Source: Bombyx mori (taxonomy: Eukaryota; Arthropoda; Insecta; Lepidoptera; Bombycidae). From it: a stretch of 64,000 nucleotides of DNA. Both the position numbers and the translations under genes were made by a program. Positions 1-11,979 of the stretch are shown here, in pieces. Every line of letters starts with the position of its first letter. Positions within the stretch are counted from its first letter, which is position 1. The stretch is taken from the NCBI RefSeq assembly GCF_030269925.1, contig NC_085125.1, positions 124,001 through 188,000 on the forward strand, read 5' to 3'. The notes below the pieces were generated by a model. It did no database searches. It worked only from the letters and a program-made list of their open reading frames with translations, and was not told the origin of the DNA.

Positions 1-1609
1 GACCTATTAAGTTTGTGAATTGTGCGCTGAACGTCCAAGACCGCCTAATGTCGGCGACAGTTACGCAACGAAAGGCTCCAGTGCCAATTTATACCGACGC
101 GTCGCCTGTATTATAATTATGTGTCTATCGAACTTGGTGACTGGCGATACTTGGCGGGAACTGGTTTAAGCCTACTGTAGCAATAATTACTTCAACTCAT
201 TTTATTCGCTCCCGCCACAGGAACTCATGTAATCCAGGTTTTACAGATGAGACCCTGAGTCTGAACGACGGGGTTCAGCAATCCGCTCTACAATTCAATT
301 TTCTTGGATCCCGCAACGTAAAAGATTATAACAGTATTGCATGCACAATCCACCACAATTAAGAATCTTCTGACTCGTCGCATAGGGTACCATTGCCCAA
401 TCCTTCATCGCGATAGACTTAATGCGCACATTGTCCATAGAATAATTGGTCTCCCTAATTTTATACAGAATATTTTTGAGAGAGCATAAGATTAATGAAG
501 CGGATTAAACACGTCAGAAGAGCTTCACACTCACTGTTGTGCTAGCTCTTGCTAAAAGGACCACTCTCGGTTAGAGACGATGGGTGCGTCAAGAGGCTTA
601 ACAGCCTTCTCAAGTTTGTTCCATGTTTTGATACCTTTTCTACAAAAAGCTGTGCCTAATGCTTCAATAACGCTATAATCATAAACTCTGTGACACTGCT
701 TATTGATGTCCGAGGACGATCTCCATCCACCTTTAGACATAAGAGTTTCCTGAGTTTGGTATGAGATCTATTCGTGCTGCAGAGCAATCTATGTGGTTCT
801 TAAATAAAATTGATCATTCTATTATTGACATTATTGGCACTTTCAAAAATTTATTGGATACAATCAGTATTGGCTGTGAACAAATTTCATAATTTCTTAA
901 ATAAAAGTATTTTTCATAATGTTCATCTAACGGTTACACGCGACACTTAAAAGAAAATTTCATAAAAAGATGGAAATGTTATTGTCGATTTGGTGATTAC
1001 TCCAGTTTCAGTTTCTCTTCGAGAAAGACAACGGGATTTATATGATAGATTTCCTATTCTAATGTTTGCCGTAACCAAATGTCAGGATAATAATTATAAA
1101 TTATAGTAGGTATTTTGTATTGTTTTAGTTGATTACCTTTTTGTAAATTTTGAGTGAGTAAAAAAACCTGATGTTAAATTATTAATTTCAGTTATTTTTA
1201 CTCACTCTCTACTCGTGTGTTGTGCTAATGGTGGGAATTTGTTTGGTTTTTGTTTATATATCATTAATATAATGTATAATGTACTGTTAGTTAAAGGCAA
1301 AAGATGACAATAAACACATTATCTATATTATTATACTAATACGTGAAGCAAAAACTTTGTAGCCTATTTGCGACAATTGCGCGGACGGACGAGTATGAAA
1401 TTACCCACGCTTATAGAGAATATAGAGAAGTAGTGCAGAATACCAATATTTTTTATATTTATGTATAAATATACACTAAATCAATAAAAAACACATTACA
1501 CACACTACCATGTATTTGACATACACACGCATTTATACTCTTTTGTTTATTGTTGTTCAATTAATTATGGTCCAATTTCGACCACTAGTATAAATTTATT
1601 AAGTCAGAT
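1..1609. other. Eps15 intron or downstream gene body, no recognisable exon
   Basis: AT-rich sequence lying 3' of the last visible Eps15 exon on the minus strand. I see no exon with plausible splice sites continuing the EH domain. A 62-codon minus-strand frame at 552-740 resembles nothing I recognise and has no supporting context. Confidence 0.4.
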
Positions 1610-1626
1610 ATGTTTTGGTAATCCGT

Positions 1627-2011
1627 AATGAAAGGCGATTGCATGCAGCAGAGATGCGAATGTTGCGATGGATGTGTGGAGTAACGAGAATGGATAGAAT
1701 ACGGAATGAATATGTTAGAGGAAGTCTGAAAGTGGCACCTGTGACAGAGAAGCTGAGGAGTGCGCGTTTGGGATGGTATGGACATGTGATGAGACGAAAT
1801 TAAAATGAGGTTGGTAAGAGAGTGTTAACTATGAATGTGGAAGGATATAGAGGAAGAGGTAGACCTAAGAAGAAATGGATAGATTGTGTGAAAGACGATA
1901 TGGGTAAGAGGGGAGTGAGCGAAGAAATTGTATATGATAGAAGAGTATGGAAGGAGAAAACATGTTGCGCCGACCCCAGGTGACTGGGAGAAGGGCAGGA
2001 TAATGATGATG
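1627..2011 (+). mobile_element. 5'-truncated RTE-clade LINE, C-terminal ORF fragment
   Basis: The translation from about 1615 contains [20 protein letters not shown] and RLGWYGHVMRR, then after a stop a second stretch with GRGRPKKKWIDCVKDDMG and ending CCADPR. This is the C-terminal tail typical of lepidopteran RTE-type endonuclease-reverse transcriptases, and it matches the tail of the intact RTE LINE at 19681-22734. The insert is bounded by a 17 bp direct repeat, atgttttggtaatccgt, at 1610-1626 and 2012-2028, and ends in a (gat)n tail. That makes it a 5'-truncated insertion with target-site duplication. It differs from the intact copy in tail sequence, so it belongs to another subfamily. 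It lies in the Eps15 intron/downstream region. Confidence 0.82.
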
Positions 2012-2243
2012 ATGTTTTGGTAATCCGTTATTCGTTATTTTCTCTAATTACACTGGAGAAGAAGCATACCTAACGTATCAAAGACAACAAGGTCGAGCCC
2101 AGACACAAAGCACATCTGTGTCTAATTGGGTCGTCGTCGTCTGCAATGCCTCTACTAACATTCAACTTATATTTATATCAAGTCCGGTAGCTTGCACTGT
2201 GTAAATAATCAAGCACCTACAAATAACAAGAAATATGTATTAC

Positions 2244-5200
2244 CTTATCAAGACAACCCTTGCCGGCTGGATCTGATAGGTCCCATATCTTGCTGAGGAC
2301 AACGTCGCTAAGCCGAGACTTCTTGAGGAACCGAGCAGCGTCTAGCGCTTGAATGACCCCAGTGCCGTTTGGGTCCACCTGTAATCGTAATAAGGTCCGT
2401 CAGACTGCTCCGCTATATGTATGTAGCGCTTCATCACGAGATCTCTGAATCCATCCATTACCATGAACTTTGAATTTGGCATTTGAGAAAGGATTTTACC
2501 CAAATCCTATCCAGAATGAATTTTTCGCCTACCCACCTTCATATTCATATGCCAAATGCCTCTTGATTTAACCATAAAACAATGTGACCTTTAAATAAGT
2601 GTAAAACAAAACTCCAAAGGAAAAATACTTAAAATTGAGTGTGCCAGAGGACCATAGAGTATTAGTTAGAGGGTTAGAGGGTTTAGTCTCTCCGTGCTTT
2701 ATTAGTGTTAACTAAAGTCTATTTTACTATAAAAAACTCGAGATCTGGCAAATTGTTTGATTTAGGTTTTCATCTTAACGATAAGAGGATCACAGGTGTT
2801 AAATAGGGGCATCATTTCTTCAATTATAATCGTATTGTAAAGTTTAGCTTTAAAATGTGAAACAGACAAACATACGAGGGCTGCACTAAAAGTATCGGGA
2901 ATGGAATATTTCCACTGTTCCTGTCATATTAAAATCTTTTTAATTAAAAACTCCTTGGTTTTAAAAATCGAATACCATTTATTTATTTAAAAAAAGATTC
3001 TCGGTCTTGTCACGACGTTTTGTCAAACTTGTTTAGTCGTTGAAAAAATGGAATTGACTCGAGAAAATTCAAGAGCGATGATTTATTATGACTTTCGAAA
3101 TGGTTTAACACAAAAACAATGTGTTGACCGGATGATTTCTGCATTTGGTGATGAAGCCCCATCCAAAACCACAATTTATCGCAGGTTTGCTGAGTTTCAA
3201 CATGGACGTGTCAAGCCCAGTGATGATCCCAGTCAAGGTCGTCCAAAAACTGCAGTGACCCAAGAAAACGTTGATGCTGTGCGTAAGCTGATTGAGGAAG
3301 ATCGACATGTGACATACCGCGAAATTCAGGCAACTTTAGACATTGGCATGAGTCAAATACAAATAATCTTGCATGAACAATTAGGTGTAAAAAAGTTGTT
3401 TTCCCGATGGATACCGCATTCGCTCTGTGAAGAGCAAAAAGCGGGTCGCATTACTTGGTGCGTCAGAACTCTCGAAAGATTCCACGCAGGATCCTCAAAT
3501 GCTGTATACAACATTGTATCAGGTGACGAATCCTGGATATACGCGTACGAACCCGAAACAAAAAACCAGTCACGAGTTTGGGTGTTCGAAAATGAGTTAA
3601 AGCCAACAAAAATTGTTCGTTCACGGAGTGTTGCAAAAAAAATGGTGGCCACGTTTGTCTCCAAAACCGGCCATGTTACGACTATTCCTCTTGAGGGACA
3701 AAGAACGGTTAATGCAGAATGGTATGCTAGCATTTGTTTGCCACAGGTCGTTTCTGAACTCCGTAAAGAGAACTGCAACCGCCGCATCATCCTCCATCAC
3801 GACAATGCGAGTTCTTACACCGCGCACAGAACAAAAGAGTTTTTAGAGCAAGAAAACATAGAATTATTAGACCATCCGCCGTACAGCCCCGACCTAAGCC
3901 CTAATGATTTCTATACTTTCCCTAAAATAAAGAATAAATTGCGTGGACAGAGATTTTCATCACCTGAAGAAGCTGTGGACGCCTACAAAACGGCCATTTT
4001 GGAGACGCCAACTTCCGAATGGAATGGTTGCTTCAATGATTGGTTCCATCGTATGGAAAAATGTGTCAAATTTCGCGGAGAATACTTCGAAAAGCAATAA
4101 ATACATTTTTAAATAGTAATGTTGTGTCACTTCATTAATTCCCGAAATTTTCAGTGCCGCCTATGTATTCATGTTTGCATTTCCAATATTAGTAAGTACT
4201 GATTTAAAAAGCAAGAAAATACACTGAATAGAGCACATAAGGAACAATAAGGAAGTATTGCATCTGTAATTGAAGAAACCAACATGTTAGATCAGAGCCA
4301 GTTTAGAGCAACACATTTCCTGATCTGTTCTTGTTGTAATGTGCACACAGCCTCTAAGTTATTTAACTTACAATCAAGAATCCAACAGTACTGGCCTATG
4401 CTTATATCTAGCACTAGTATAAAAATTTTGTAAATCATAACTTTTTTTTATTACTTATGTAGGATACGGCCCATCTGATGATGAGTAGTTACTGTCGTTC
4501 CTAGACGTCAGCAATCCAGGGGCAGAGCCAAGCCGCTGCCTACGTTTTAATACTATCCACAAGCCTCATTTGAAGAAGGGCATATAGTGCTTGGGAAACA
4601 CCATGGAAGGAAGCTCATTCCAAACCCTAGTGGTACATGGCAAAAAATTGTGTGGATGAACACATTGGCTCTAGTATGGATGAACTCTATATCGGTGGCG
4701 GGCGATGCGATGGTAAAAATGAAATTATGGGATCATCTCAAACAATTCCTCAGAGCACTCCGTGGAACATACAGTACAAAATCCGAACGGCTATATTCTG
4801 TATGGAGTCAACTGGAAGTAGCTGGTTAGGGCTACAGGAATATATTTATCAGAATTCTTAGTTACAAATTTTGACTTAAAGTTTGCTCAAAATAGATCTA
4901 ATGCAAACCAACAAACGGCCAATGATGAAACAATTTGGAGAGAATTATTACCATATTTCATTCATTAAAGTAAAGAAGGGTTGAGATATAACTTATTTCA
5001 CATTTGGGTACAAAATATTTGTTGCTGCAATGACCAAAAACACAACACTGAAATTTATCTGATTTCACATTTTTTATCACCTCTTGGCAATCACAACTAA
5101 TCTTAAAATATACCATATATATCAAAGATACAAATTTCATTATCATATTTGATCTTACGTCTGAGATGGTATTTACTTTGTGCATTTTTATTGAATTGGT

Positions 5201-6691
5201 AGAGTAAGTAATCTATTCATTAATTTAAACAGAACTGATCTATCTTACAATGTTTACCACCAGTAATTCTGCAAGTTTGATTTCTAAGACAATGTTATTC
5301 TTTTACCACAAAAGTCATTTGTAAAGTGAACTCATTTTTAAGTACTTGTTTCCTCACAAAAATTGATGCCTGCCTGCAGGACTTCAATACTGGGTCAGTC
5401 ACATGACTCAATATGAATTCACTGGGTGTCTTATACTTTAGGCCACAACAGCTTCATGTAGGTAAAGCTCAGCAAGATTTGAAGGAGGACAAAAGTGTCC
5501 AACGGCATAATTATAATTTAGTGAGATATAGCCTATTCAAATTACATACACACACTGTGACATAAAATGAGCCTACATAAATATACACATATGCCTATAT
5601 TTTACACAATATGACATTTATCTTAGTGATCATAAGCTTGGAATAGCCACTCATGTGCTATTTCAGTGTACTGAAGGGTTCTTTGAGGAAGATTTAAATT
5701 TCAAAATAAACTCTACCAACAGTTATAAAATGAGCAAAACCAACTCAGCAAACATGTTAATCTATTTATATTTTAATTAATTTCTTTGCAATATCACTGT
5801 TCTAGTCATTGACATCTCTTTGAAAAATGATTTAACAACCAGAGGCAACTGAGTACCTGGAGGAAGTTAGTTGACGACCGGCTTTAAATTTATGGTTAAA
5901 ATATTTATTCAGAACTGTTTATGAAAATAAAATACTTAAAGTTTCCTAATATCTCATCAGTGATTAGAGAATACAATATGTAATCTGATGGGTTTTTTAG
6001 ATTGGTTAATAAATACAAAATTCCGTCTTTAAAATTTATCAGCTATAGTCGAATTATCTATGAGTTAAACTATGCATTTGTATACAAATGTACTCGTAGA
6101 TCACTTAGGCAAGAGCAGGGTTGATGACAAATTTATTTAATATACCAAAATGACCAACAAGACATGTAAGTATGTATGAACTCTCCACTTACCTGATGAT
6201 AGTAGGCTTCATATATCGTGCTGTGGGTCCCTGCCACCTGTAACGATTGAGTCCACATATTGACACCGTTTAGATCACCATAATATTTGTTTTCGACTTG
6301 TTTATATCACTTTTGAGGTGGCGTTACTTTTAATCGAGATATGTTTTAATTGTTAACATTTACTATTCAACCAACTAATTAAGAGGTTAATAAATTATTA
6401 AAGAGATTATTCACCATAACTGAGGCACAGTCTTTGACTACGAAATGGGCATTAAATGAACACTGTTGGGATAAATACGTCAATACATTAAATTCAAGCA
6501 AATAAATTTGTTTCTAACACGATCTTCACACTAAATTACTAAAACCGGTTATTTTTGGTAACCACACACTAAACTTTACTAAAACTGGACTCTTTAAATT
6601 GATTAATTAACTTCCTTTAAGCAATTTAATCAAAAACAACTCAGTAAATCTTATTAATTTCTACCTGGGTAGGAGACGGCAAGGCAGCCAT
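2244..6691 (-). CDS. Eps15: Eps15, EH-domain endocytic adaptor, 5' part (three exons)
   Basis: Eps15 is a scaffold of clathrin-mediated endocytosis whose N-terminal EH domains bind NPF motifs. Three exons are visible, complement(join(2244..2378, 6193..6237, 6665..6691)), all phase 0 and all with GT/AG borders. The first starts at the ATG at 6691 and gives MAALPSPTQ. The second gives [15 protein letters not shown]. The third gives [20 protein letters not shown], then [20 protein letters not shown] and GCLDK. This is the start of an EH domain: an EF-hand-like loop (DPNGTG), the ALDAARFL helix, and the conserved KIWDLSD signature including the NPF-pocket Trp. Only 69 codons are seen; the rest lies beyond the left edge. 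Intron 2 (2379-6192) carries the mariner element and a LINE-tail retroposon. A related EH protein such as intersectin is less likely because the EH domain starts so near the N terminus with the VDP-TG and [11 protein letters not shown] pattern of Eps15. Confidence 0.88.
2875..4165 (+). mobile_element. Full-length mariner transposon
   Basis: Imperfect terminal inverted repeats of about 28 bp lie at 2875-2902 (starting cgagggctgcactaaaag) and 4138-4165 (its complement, reading cataggcggcactgaaaa), each flanked by the TA dinucleotide expected of mariner insertion (2873-2874 and 4166-4167). The element is about 1.29 kb, the normal size for the family, and contains one uninterrupted transposase gene. 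It sits in intron 2 of Eps15, opposite to that gene's direction. Confidence 0.92.
3048..4100 (+). CDS. Mariner transposase (DD34D), intact 350 residues
   Basis: Cut-and-paste transposase of the Tc1/mariner superfamily, which excises the element and reinserts it at TA. The N-terminal half (about residues 5-115) holds two helix-turn-helix units, the first ending [10 protein letters not shown]. The WVPH-L motif appears as WIPHSL at 121-126. The catalytic triad is D160 (SGDESW), D252 (HHDNAS) and D287 (SPNDFY), with exactly 34 residues between the last two. The YSPDLSPND block is well kept. Length, frame and triad are all normal, so there is no obvious disabling mutation. One departure is HDNASSYTA, where many relatives have His at the Tyr position. 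The start is the first ATG after the left inverted repeat, followed by MELTREN. Subfamily was not resolved. Confidence 0.93.
   Translation: MELTRENSRAMIYYDFRNGLTQKQCVDRMISAFGDEAPSKTTIYRRFAEFQHGRVKPSDDPSQGRPKTAVTQENVDAVRKLIEEDRHVTYREIQATLDIGMSQIQIILHEQLGVKKLFSRWIPHSLCEEQKAGRITWCVRTLERFHAGSSNAVYNIVSGDESWIYAYEPETKNQSRVWVFENELKPTKIVRSRSVAKKMVATFVSKTGHVTTIPLEGQRTVNAEWYASICLPQVVSELRKENCNRRIILHHDNASSYTAHRTKEFLEQENIELLDHPPYSPDLSPNDFYTFPKIKNKLRGQRFSSPEEAVDAYKTAILETPTSEWNGCFNDWFHRMEKCVKFRGEYFEKQ
4442..4790 (-). mobile_element. Diverged copy of a poly-A LINE tail family
   Basis: On the minus strand this reads as a decayed version of the segment that is better kept at 38310-38738 and 40976-41324. It starts near a match to GAGATGATACCGGCATC, passes through the [15 protein letters not shown] part (here gtttggaatgagcttcc) and the gtaggcagcggcttggc box, and ends in an A tail (T run at 4442-4449). 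It is inside Eps15 intron 2. The parent is probably a non-LTR retrotransposon whose reverse-transcriptase ORF ends in this segment. Confidence 0.7.
4791..6192. other. Remainder of Eps15 intron 2
   Basis: AT-rich intronic sequence. A 75-codon minus-strand frame at 4958-5185 has no recognisable homology. No exon, RNA gene or repeat was identified. Confidence 0.5.
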
Positions 6692-7569
6692 TTTTTACAT
6701 CTCCTCGTCGACCAATCAATATGCAGCCAGTCATAGACTAAGCTAAGTGAAGGAGTAAAGATTAAAGAAAGGAAATTGTACTTGGCACTGTCATGGAAGG
6801 TACTGACATAGGTCTATGACCATAATGACTGATAAATATTATTTACTTTCTGGCAGGAATATGAAATGTCAAGTTGCGTGAAATGATTTATTTTTCTGTT
6901 TTTCTTCAGGCATTATCGTCTAATTTTAACTATTAATTGCATTCTATATGTCGTTTAAAATGAAACATGTTGGAAAATTGAAACAAAATCTTCATCCAGC
7001 TTTTCGGATTCTTCCAAAATGCTTAACGAATCTCCCATTACTTCACTGATATTATTTAATTTATTTTCATCTCGTTTCATTGATTACAATGAGGTCGCCG
7101 AATTCCGGGTGTGAATAGTCCGGAGAGTTTGGACTCATAACAGATATTCTACTATTATGTTTTATTCTTTCTAACACATTTAAAACTGTACCTAATGAAT
7201 GGACCTTCTCTCTCGCACACAAACTTCATGTTAGATGTAGAGAAAGTCAGTTTTTTGGATCTGGATCTCGGTTTTTTCGGACTGTTGATTCACCGAATTC
7301 CGGGTGCAGCAGTTGGCGTCAAAGTCGTCATTTTGAATGTTACTGTGCAAAGGTTAAACAAATTTCAGTGTTGACAACCAAAGAAAATCTATCAAAATTT
7401 AATCATTTCAACGTTGTGTTTTTTAAATTCCAAATACTCCCATTTCTACCAACACGAATTTATTTTATTAAGTCCAAACACAACCCTGTCAACCAGTGAG
7501 CACACTAGATCATCCATGCCAAAAAGTTTGAGCATTTGCAAGAGAGGACTGACCACTTGCTTGAGCAAA
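6692..7569. promoter_or_regulatory. Presumed Eps15 promoter and intergenic DNA
   Basis: This interval lies immediately 5' of the Eps15 start codon. An inverted CCAAT box relative to the gene (accaatca, 6711-6718) lies about 20 bp from the ATG. Two copies of ccgaattccgggtg occur near 7096 and 7293. The promoter role is inferred from position only. Confidence 0.3.
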
Positions 7570-8370
7570 GTAACCATTTGTGGAGGTAATGGTCCAAGAC
7601 TTCAACGCTCGTCATCAATAATGGTTGGAGTACCAATAAAACCATTGACCTCCCGAACCAGGCTACCTACGATTACGCCTTAGCCTACGGCCTCACCTAG
7701 CTGGGGCCAGCGCCATGACCACATCCCATTTACCGCACGGCGTACCTGCGCTCTAGCGCGCTGCATGGCAGCAGTTCCACGAAACTATTGTGTGAGAGCA
7801 ACCGGTTGGTGGTATATTGCGTTCCTATTGGCTGGTTCTAGTCCAGCGGGATATTCCGGAACACCAGCACCACTGCCTGGGGTGGCCCGTCGGGCTACCG
7901 CACCGAGACGGCCGACGTAGAGTCGTCAACGATGGCCTCGTCGACCTATCGGTCGGGCGTCCTAGGGTTGGCACCACGAGTCTGGTTGTAGTGCTGACCG
8001 CGGGAGCCCCCCTACTCTGACTGGGTTCTGACCCCAGGTGAAGATCGGACGTCGGTTGAAAGAGTGCAAGGGGGTCGTTTGGTGGATAGGGCCCTTAAGC
8101 ATCCTTGGACCCGTGGTCTGCTCGAAACATCTGCAGATTGTCAAGTCTCACATACCTCATGCAAGGTATGTGGGATTTGACGGTCTGCACCTGAGGTTCG
8201 GCCGATGCCCGAAAAAAAAAGGCCACATCCCATTTGACGCTAAGGTAATACGCCATTGGTTGCCTAGAGTCTTGCGTGTAACAAACGACCCTTCAATTGT
8301 CCAAACTATAACCTTTAAGTCGTTTAGGTATTCTCCCTCGGGCCGACAGTATACGGTGCTATAGAACTAG
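7570..8370 (+). pseudogene. Decayed Jockey-type LINE endonuclease fragment, interrupted
   Basis: Frame-corrected reading from about 7590 gives a DFNARH motif (Jockey EN has GDFNARH), then NGWSTNKT and TYDYALAYGLT, followed by a degenerate LGPAP-PHP region. The frame is broken by several stops. It is split at 7731 by a 5'-truncated R1-clade LINE copy and continues after 8236. Similarity is to the general endonuclease motif order only, so the family is uncertain. Confidence 0.4.
7732..8222 (+). mobile_element. 5'-truncated 3'UTR copy of the R1-clade LINE
   Basis: Sequence such as ggctggttctagtccagcgg and gagacggccgacgt is homologous to the 3' untranslated region of the full-length element at 11982-18980, read on its coding strand. 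The copy ends in gcccg followed by nine A residues (8212-8220). It is flanked by a 13 bp direct repeat, ccacatcccattt, at 7719-7731 and 8223-8235. This is a target-primed insertion with only the last 490 bp retained. The target differs from that of the full-length copy. Confidence 0.85.
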
Positions 8371-8460
8371 GAAGCATCGATACTGCGGATCAAAAAACTT
8401 TGTAGCTTTTTCAAACCAATAATTTAATCATCTACTCATTTGAATAATAAAATGGTTCAT

Positions 8461-10973
8461 TTAGTTTGGCTTGTAAAGACTCATAAAATATTTCAATCGC
8501 TCTAAGCCACGTCTGTTGATTTCAAAACAAGGTAGTTTTTCCAATTCATCCATCCACCTCTTCAAGTAAACAAATTTCTTGATTCCATTAACGACCGTCT
8601 CCATGGAACTAATGGTGGAAGCACAGCAAAAGTCGCAAATCCTCATCTAGAGAATAAAATCAAGCAAATTAATTGATGTTTCCTGTGAAGATGACGTTGT
8701 CTTGCATTGAAATCAAAATATATAATAGTTAGGAAGCTGAAAAGAACGTTGAATGAATCTAAACTGGAAGAAGTCCCACGGGGATAAATGGAACTAATAT
8801 GACAGATCGGCCATATTTGTCGTTATCAGGTGCTGTCAAGTGTTGTTGTGTTCGTTACTATTGCGTTTTTTATTCAATTGTCGTATTTAAACTATTATTT
8901 ACGATGTCTAAAGTTGTAAAAAGTGCCGGTCGTGAAATAATATTGAAGGTGAAGGAGTTTTGTGAAGCAGAACTGAAGAATCAGGGGGTTTTGATACCAA
9001 TAAACAATGTTCGTAAGAGAGTAGCCGTCATGACAGGTAGTTAGTTGGGGATACCAGTTATGTGATTTTTACCATTTTACTTGGGACTTTTTTATGGTTT
9101 CGTACTTATTGTTAGATTAAAGTATTTTATTATTGTTTATTAAGATTTAAACATTTCGTCAAAGTTTAACAACACTATTGAAAATTCTGACGTGCCTGTT
9201 TTGTTTTATATCTATTAAAAAAAATGCAGGTGTGTCTTAGAAAACAGTTTCGAGGATAACACAAGAAGGAAAAGTAGCGGCTAGTACTTAGAAAAGGATT
9301 GTCACACCAGGGAAGAGTCGCCCACGTGCAAAAAAATAGGTTTGGATGGATTCGATCTATGTGCTATTCGCCATAAAATTCACCAGTTTTATACGGTAAA
9401 AAAGAACTTCCTACTTTAAATAAATTACTCGCAGTGTTAAAAGAAGACATTGGGTTTGAAGGAAGCCGCGCCACTCTACATAGAATACTGCAAAGTATTT
9501 GTTTTAAATACAAACGATGTCAGTCAAGCCGTTTAACCCTTCAATGAAGACATTCAGTGATAGCCGAGTACAGAAGAATGAATTAAGTACAGATTTGTTA
9601 CCTGATCTCCAGCGAGCCATGGAGAAACCGACAGAGCTGTATTTAGGTAATGCAGAGAATTAAACCATTCATCAACTTTAACTCCAGATGGCATTTTTCC
9701 ACAAAAATATTCAGACTGAAAATAAAAATAACGCAACGGTTCAAATTAATATATGTGTATCCAAATTTATGTAACTACCATTTTGTGTAACTGTACTCAC
9801 AAGTATGAAACTGTCAATTGGAAATAAAGTTGTCGCATTGTAGAAAAGCATTTGATTTATTTTTGCCCTGGCCAAAGCACTTCCTGGATACAAATCTTCA
9901 GATTTAGTAGTTTCACAAAGGTACATTGCAATAGCGTGACTGTCACAGATCACATCTTTATCAACTTTCAACACTGGCACCTTTTGAAGTGGATTAATCT
10001 AGAATCATGTTTTTTTTCCATTTAAATCAAATTCACATCCATTACATATTATTAATCATACATCTACATTAATCGTCAACGGTAAAAAATGTTTTAACGT
10101 TTACATAGATTTCACAATAGGGACAGCGAGACCTCGCGTCTCAAGATACACGAGTGACGGGTGGGCGGAACATCATAGTCGCCGTTAACGGCTGCTACTC
10201 ACATACCATAGAATTGGAAATTAATTTAGTTCAGCTTAACTCATTGACGACACAGTAGGTTTGCGCATTCACTGTGAAGAAGAGCGAGTTTACAACATGT
10301 TTACATTTAACAAATCACCCTTACAATCATTAACTTAACATTTAAATAATTTAACTATTCATCATCGCGTCGACAAGGGTAATAAAATAAAGAAAAATAC
10401 TTGTATTATTTGTTCACTTTCATCTGGCCTTATCTATTTATGTGAATCACGAAAATCTCTTAGAGCTTTTGAGGATATAATACTAGAAAATTTAGTAGTT
10501 TTTTTCTTCTTGTGCTATTAAAAACGATAACAAAACATAATATTACAGAATAATTGCTTCCAAAATCAGAACATGAAAGGCTCACTTGGAAAAAGAAATA
10601 CTTAAATGACGATTTTCTTTGTGAGAAGAATGAAGTTTTCTTCTTAACCTGATATGAGCACGTGTCGGCGGAACGTCAGCAAGTTTGCCTTGTTGATGCT
10701 CAATTAGTGTAGACGGTCCCTCGTTGATGTGACTATAAAGTGCCATGCTGAAGTGTGGGGTCCTCGATCACAAACTAATAAATAAAGAGATTGAGAGATT
10801 TATCGTAGTTTACCTGATTAAAAGCGTCCATTTTGTGTTCAGACTTAAAGAGATCAATTGGGTGGAAATCCAACTGAATGTTGAGGTGCGCTGCTGTCAT
10901 CATCACAAATCTCACGGGCGGAGATACTTCATCTCCGTAGAGTATGGGAGGTTTCTTCGCCGAATTTACTTGT
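8461..10973 (-). CDS. Glutathione S-transferase, delta/epsilon type, four exons
   Basis: Cytosolic GST that conjugates glutathione to electrophiles. Exons are complement(join(8461..8646, 9602..9715, 9801..9998, 10814..10973)), all with GT/AG borders. The N-terminal thioredoxin-like domain begins with PPILYGDEVSPPVRFVMM; the Ser of EVSPP is the likely catalytic serine. Exon 2 has NPLQKVPVLK (cis-Pro of the glutathione site) and CDSHAIAMYL (Ser contacting glutathione). Exons 3 and 4 give the helical C-terminal domain, with WLAGDQ-MRICDFCCAS at the N-capping-box region and a stop after SLYKPN. These exons encode about 218 residues, close to a whole GST. The 5' exon opens with a split codon and has no in-frame ATG, so a short upstream coding exon must exist and was not identified. 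Class is inferred from the catalytic Ser and motif style. Intron 3 (8647-9601) contains a dead transposase. Confidence 0.88.
8799..9530 (+). pseudogene. Dead IS630/Tc1-type transposase in GST intron
   Basis: Lying antisense inside the GST intron. It starts with MSKVVKSAGREIILKVKEF at 8904. After a possible intron it reads through stops as KTVSRITQEGKVAAS, GLDGFDLCAIRHKIHQFY, TVKKELPTLNKLL and GSRATLHRILQSI. This order (helix-turn-helix, then a Phe-Asp plus H-I-FY linker, then a second winged-helix-like part) is typical of the N-terminal half of an IS630/Tc1-like transposase. Several stops and frame breaks disable it. The catalytic domain is absent. Two similar remnants are at 29378-29720 and 43180-43700. 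Confidence 0.6.
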
Positions 10974-11204
10974 CTGCTTTAAAAGAATTTTAAATAAATA
11001 CAAGGCATTCGTACAGCAAAATCAAACGTTAAATAATTTATCTAAAGGGTACAGGTACTACATTTAAATTAAGTGTTATTCTAAAACAGTGAAATTGTAA
11101 ATCTCGAAAAAAAAACCGATTAAAAACAAAAATTGACCAAATGAAGAAATAAAATACGGCAGACAATAATACATTTTATTTTTATTAATTTTTTTTTCCT
11201 ACCT

Positions 11205-11340
11205 ATGCTGATAGCCTTGAAAGGCTATTTCAGTTTCACCCTAACGTTTGTAAGTGAGCTCACGGGGCTCAAACCGGAGAGTTGCTAACACTGACCCTAG
11301 CAAGAGCAGCATTTCCTCTTCATTTTGTTCACTTTCTTGT
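11205..11340 (+). repeat. Dispersed repeat, GAGCTCACGGGCTCAA family, fragment
   Basis: Contains ctgatagcc...aaggctattt, then gagctcacggggctcaaacc and gctaacactgaccctagcaa. The same text recurs at seven or more places in this window. It is a common Bombyx interspersed repeat, probably the 3' part of a non-LTR element; the family name is not certain. Confidence 0.65.
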
Positions 11341-11771
11341 AAAAGTATATCATATTTTTCGCGAGTATTTTTTAATTGTTCTAAAGCAATACGAAGCTGT
11401 GAATTTGATGCTGCGAGTCATCATTTTAAAATAAATTACAATAAAATATGTAAAGAAAATTTACGAAGTTGCCGGTCAGATTACCCTCAAATTACAAAAT
11501 ATTACACACTCACCAAGCAAAATTACAATTAAATAACGTTTTAAAGCACTATTTATAATATAGTTTTACTTATTTATACACCTTTAACGCTACTTTGATA
11601 TGTTTTAATGATATTATGAAGTGTTAGTTTATTTTTAATTAATTTATTTACGGGAGCAGAGAAATCGAACCGAACACAACCGAACCGACCGACCAAAAAA
11701 AATCTCCAAAAAAGATCTTATCGGTACCTACACCGACGGTTCAGGTCTTACTGCCCGGGATTTGCAACATA

Positions 11772-11979
11772 TTTTTTTATTGCTTAAGTGGGTGGACGAA
11801 CTAACGGTCCACCTGATATTAAGTGGTTACCGGAGTCCATAGACATCTACAATGTAAATGCCGCCACCCACCTTGAAATAATAATTCTAAGGTCTCCGTT
11901 TTTACAGTACAGCGTCTGTGCCACCCTTCAAACCGAAGCGCATTACTGCTTCACGGCAGAAATAGGCAGTGTGATGGTA

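Noticed and set aside
552..740. Small minus-strand gene of 62 codons
   Set aside because: No recognisable family, no splice or promoter support, and a length expected by chance.
5400..6192. Further Eps15 exons in intron 2
   Set aside because: The three exons found already join in frame through the EH domain, and no other segment with EH or DPF features and splice sites was seen.
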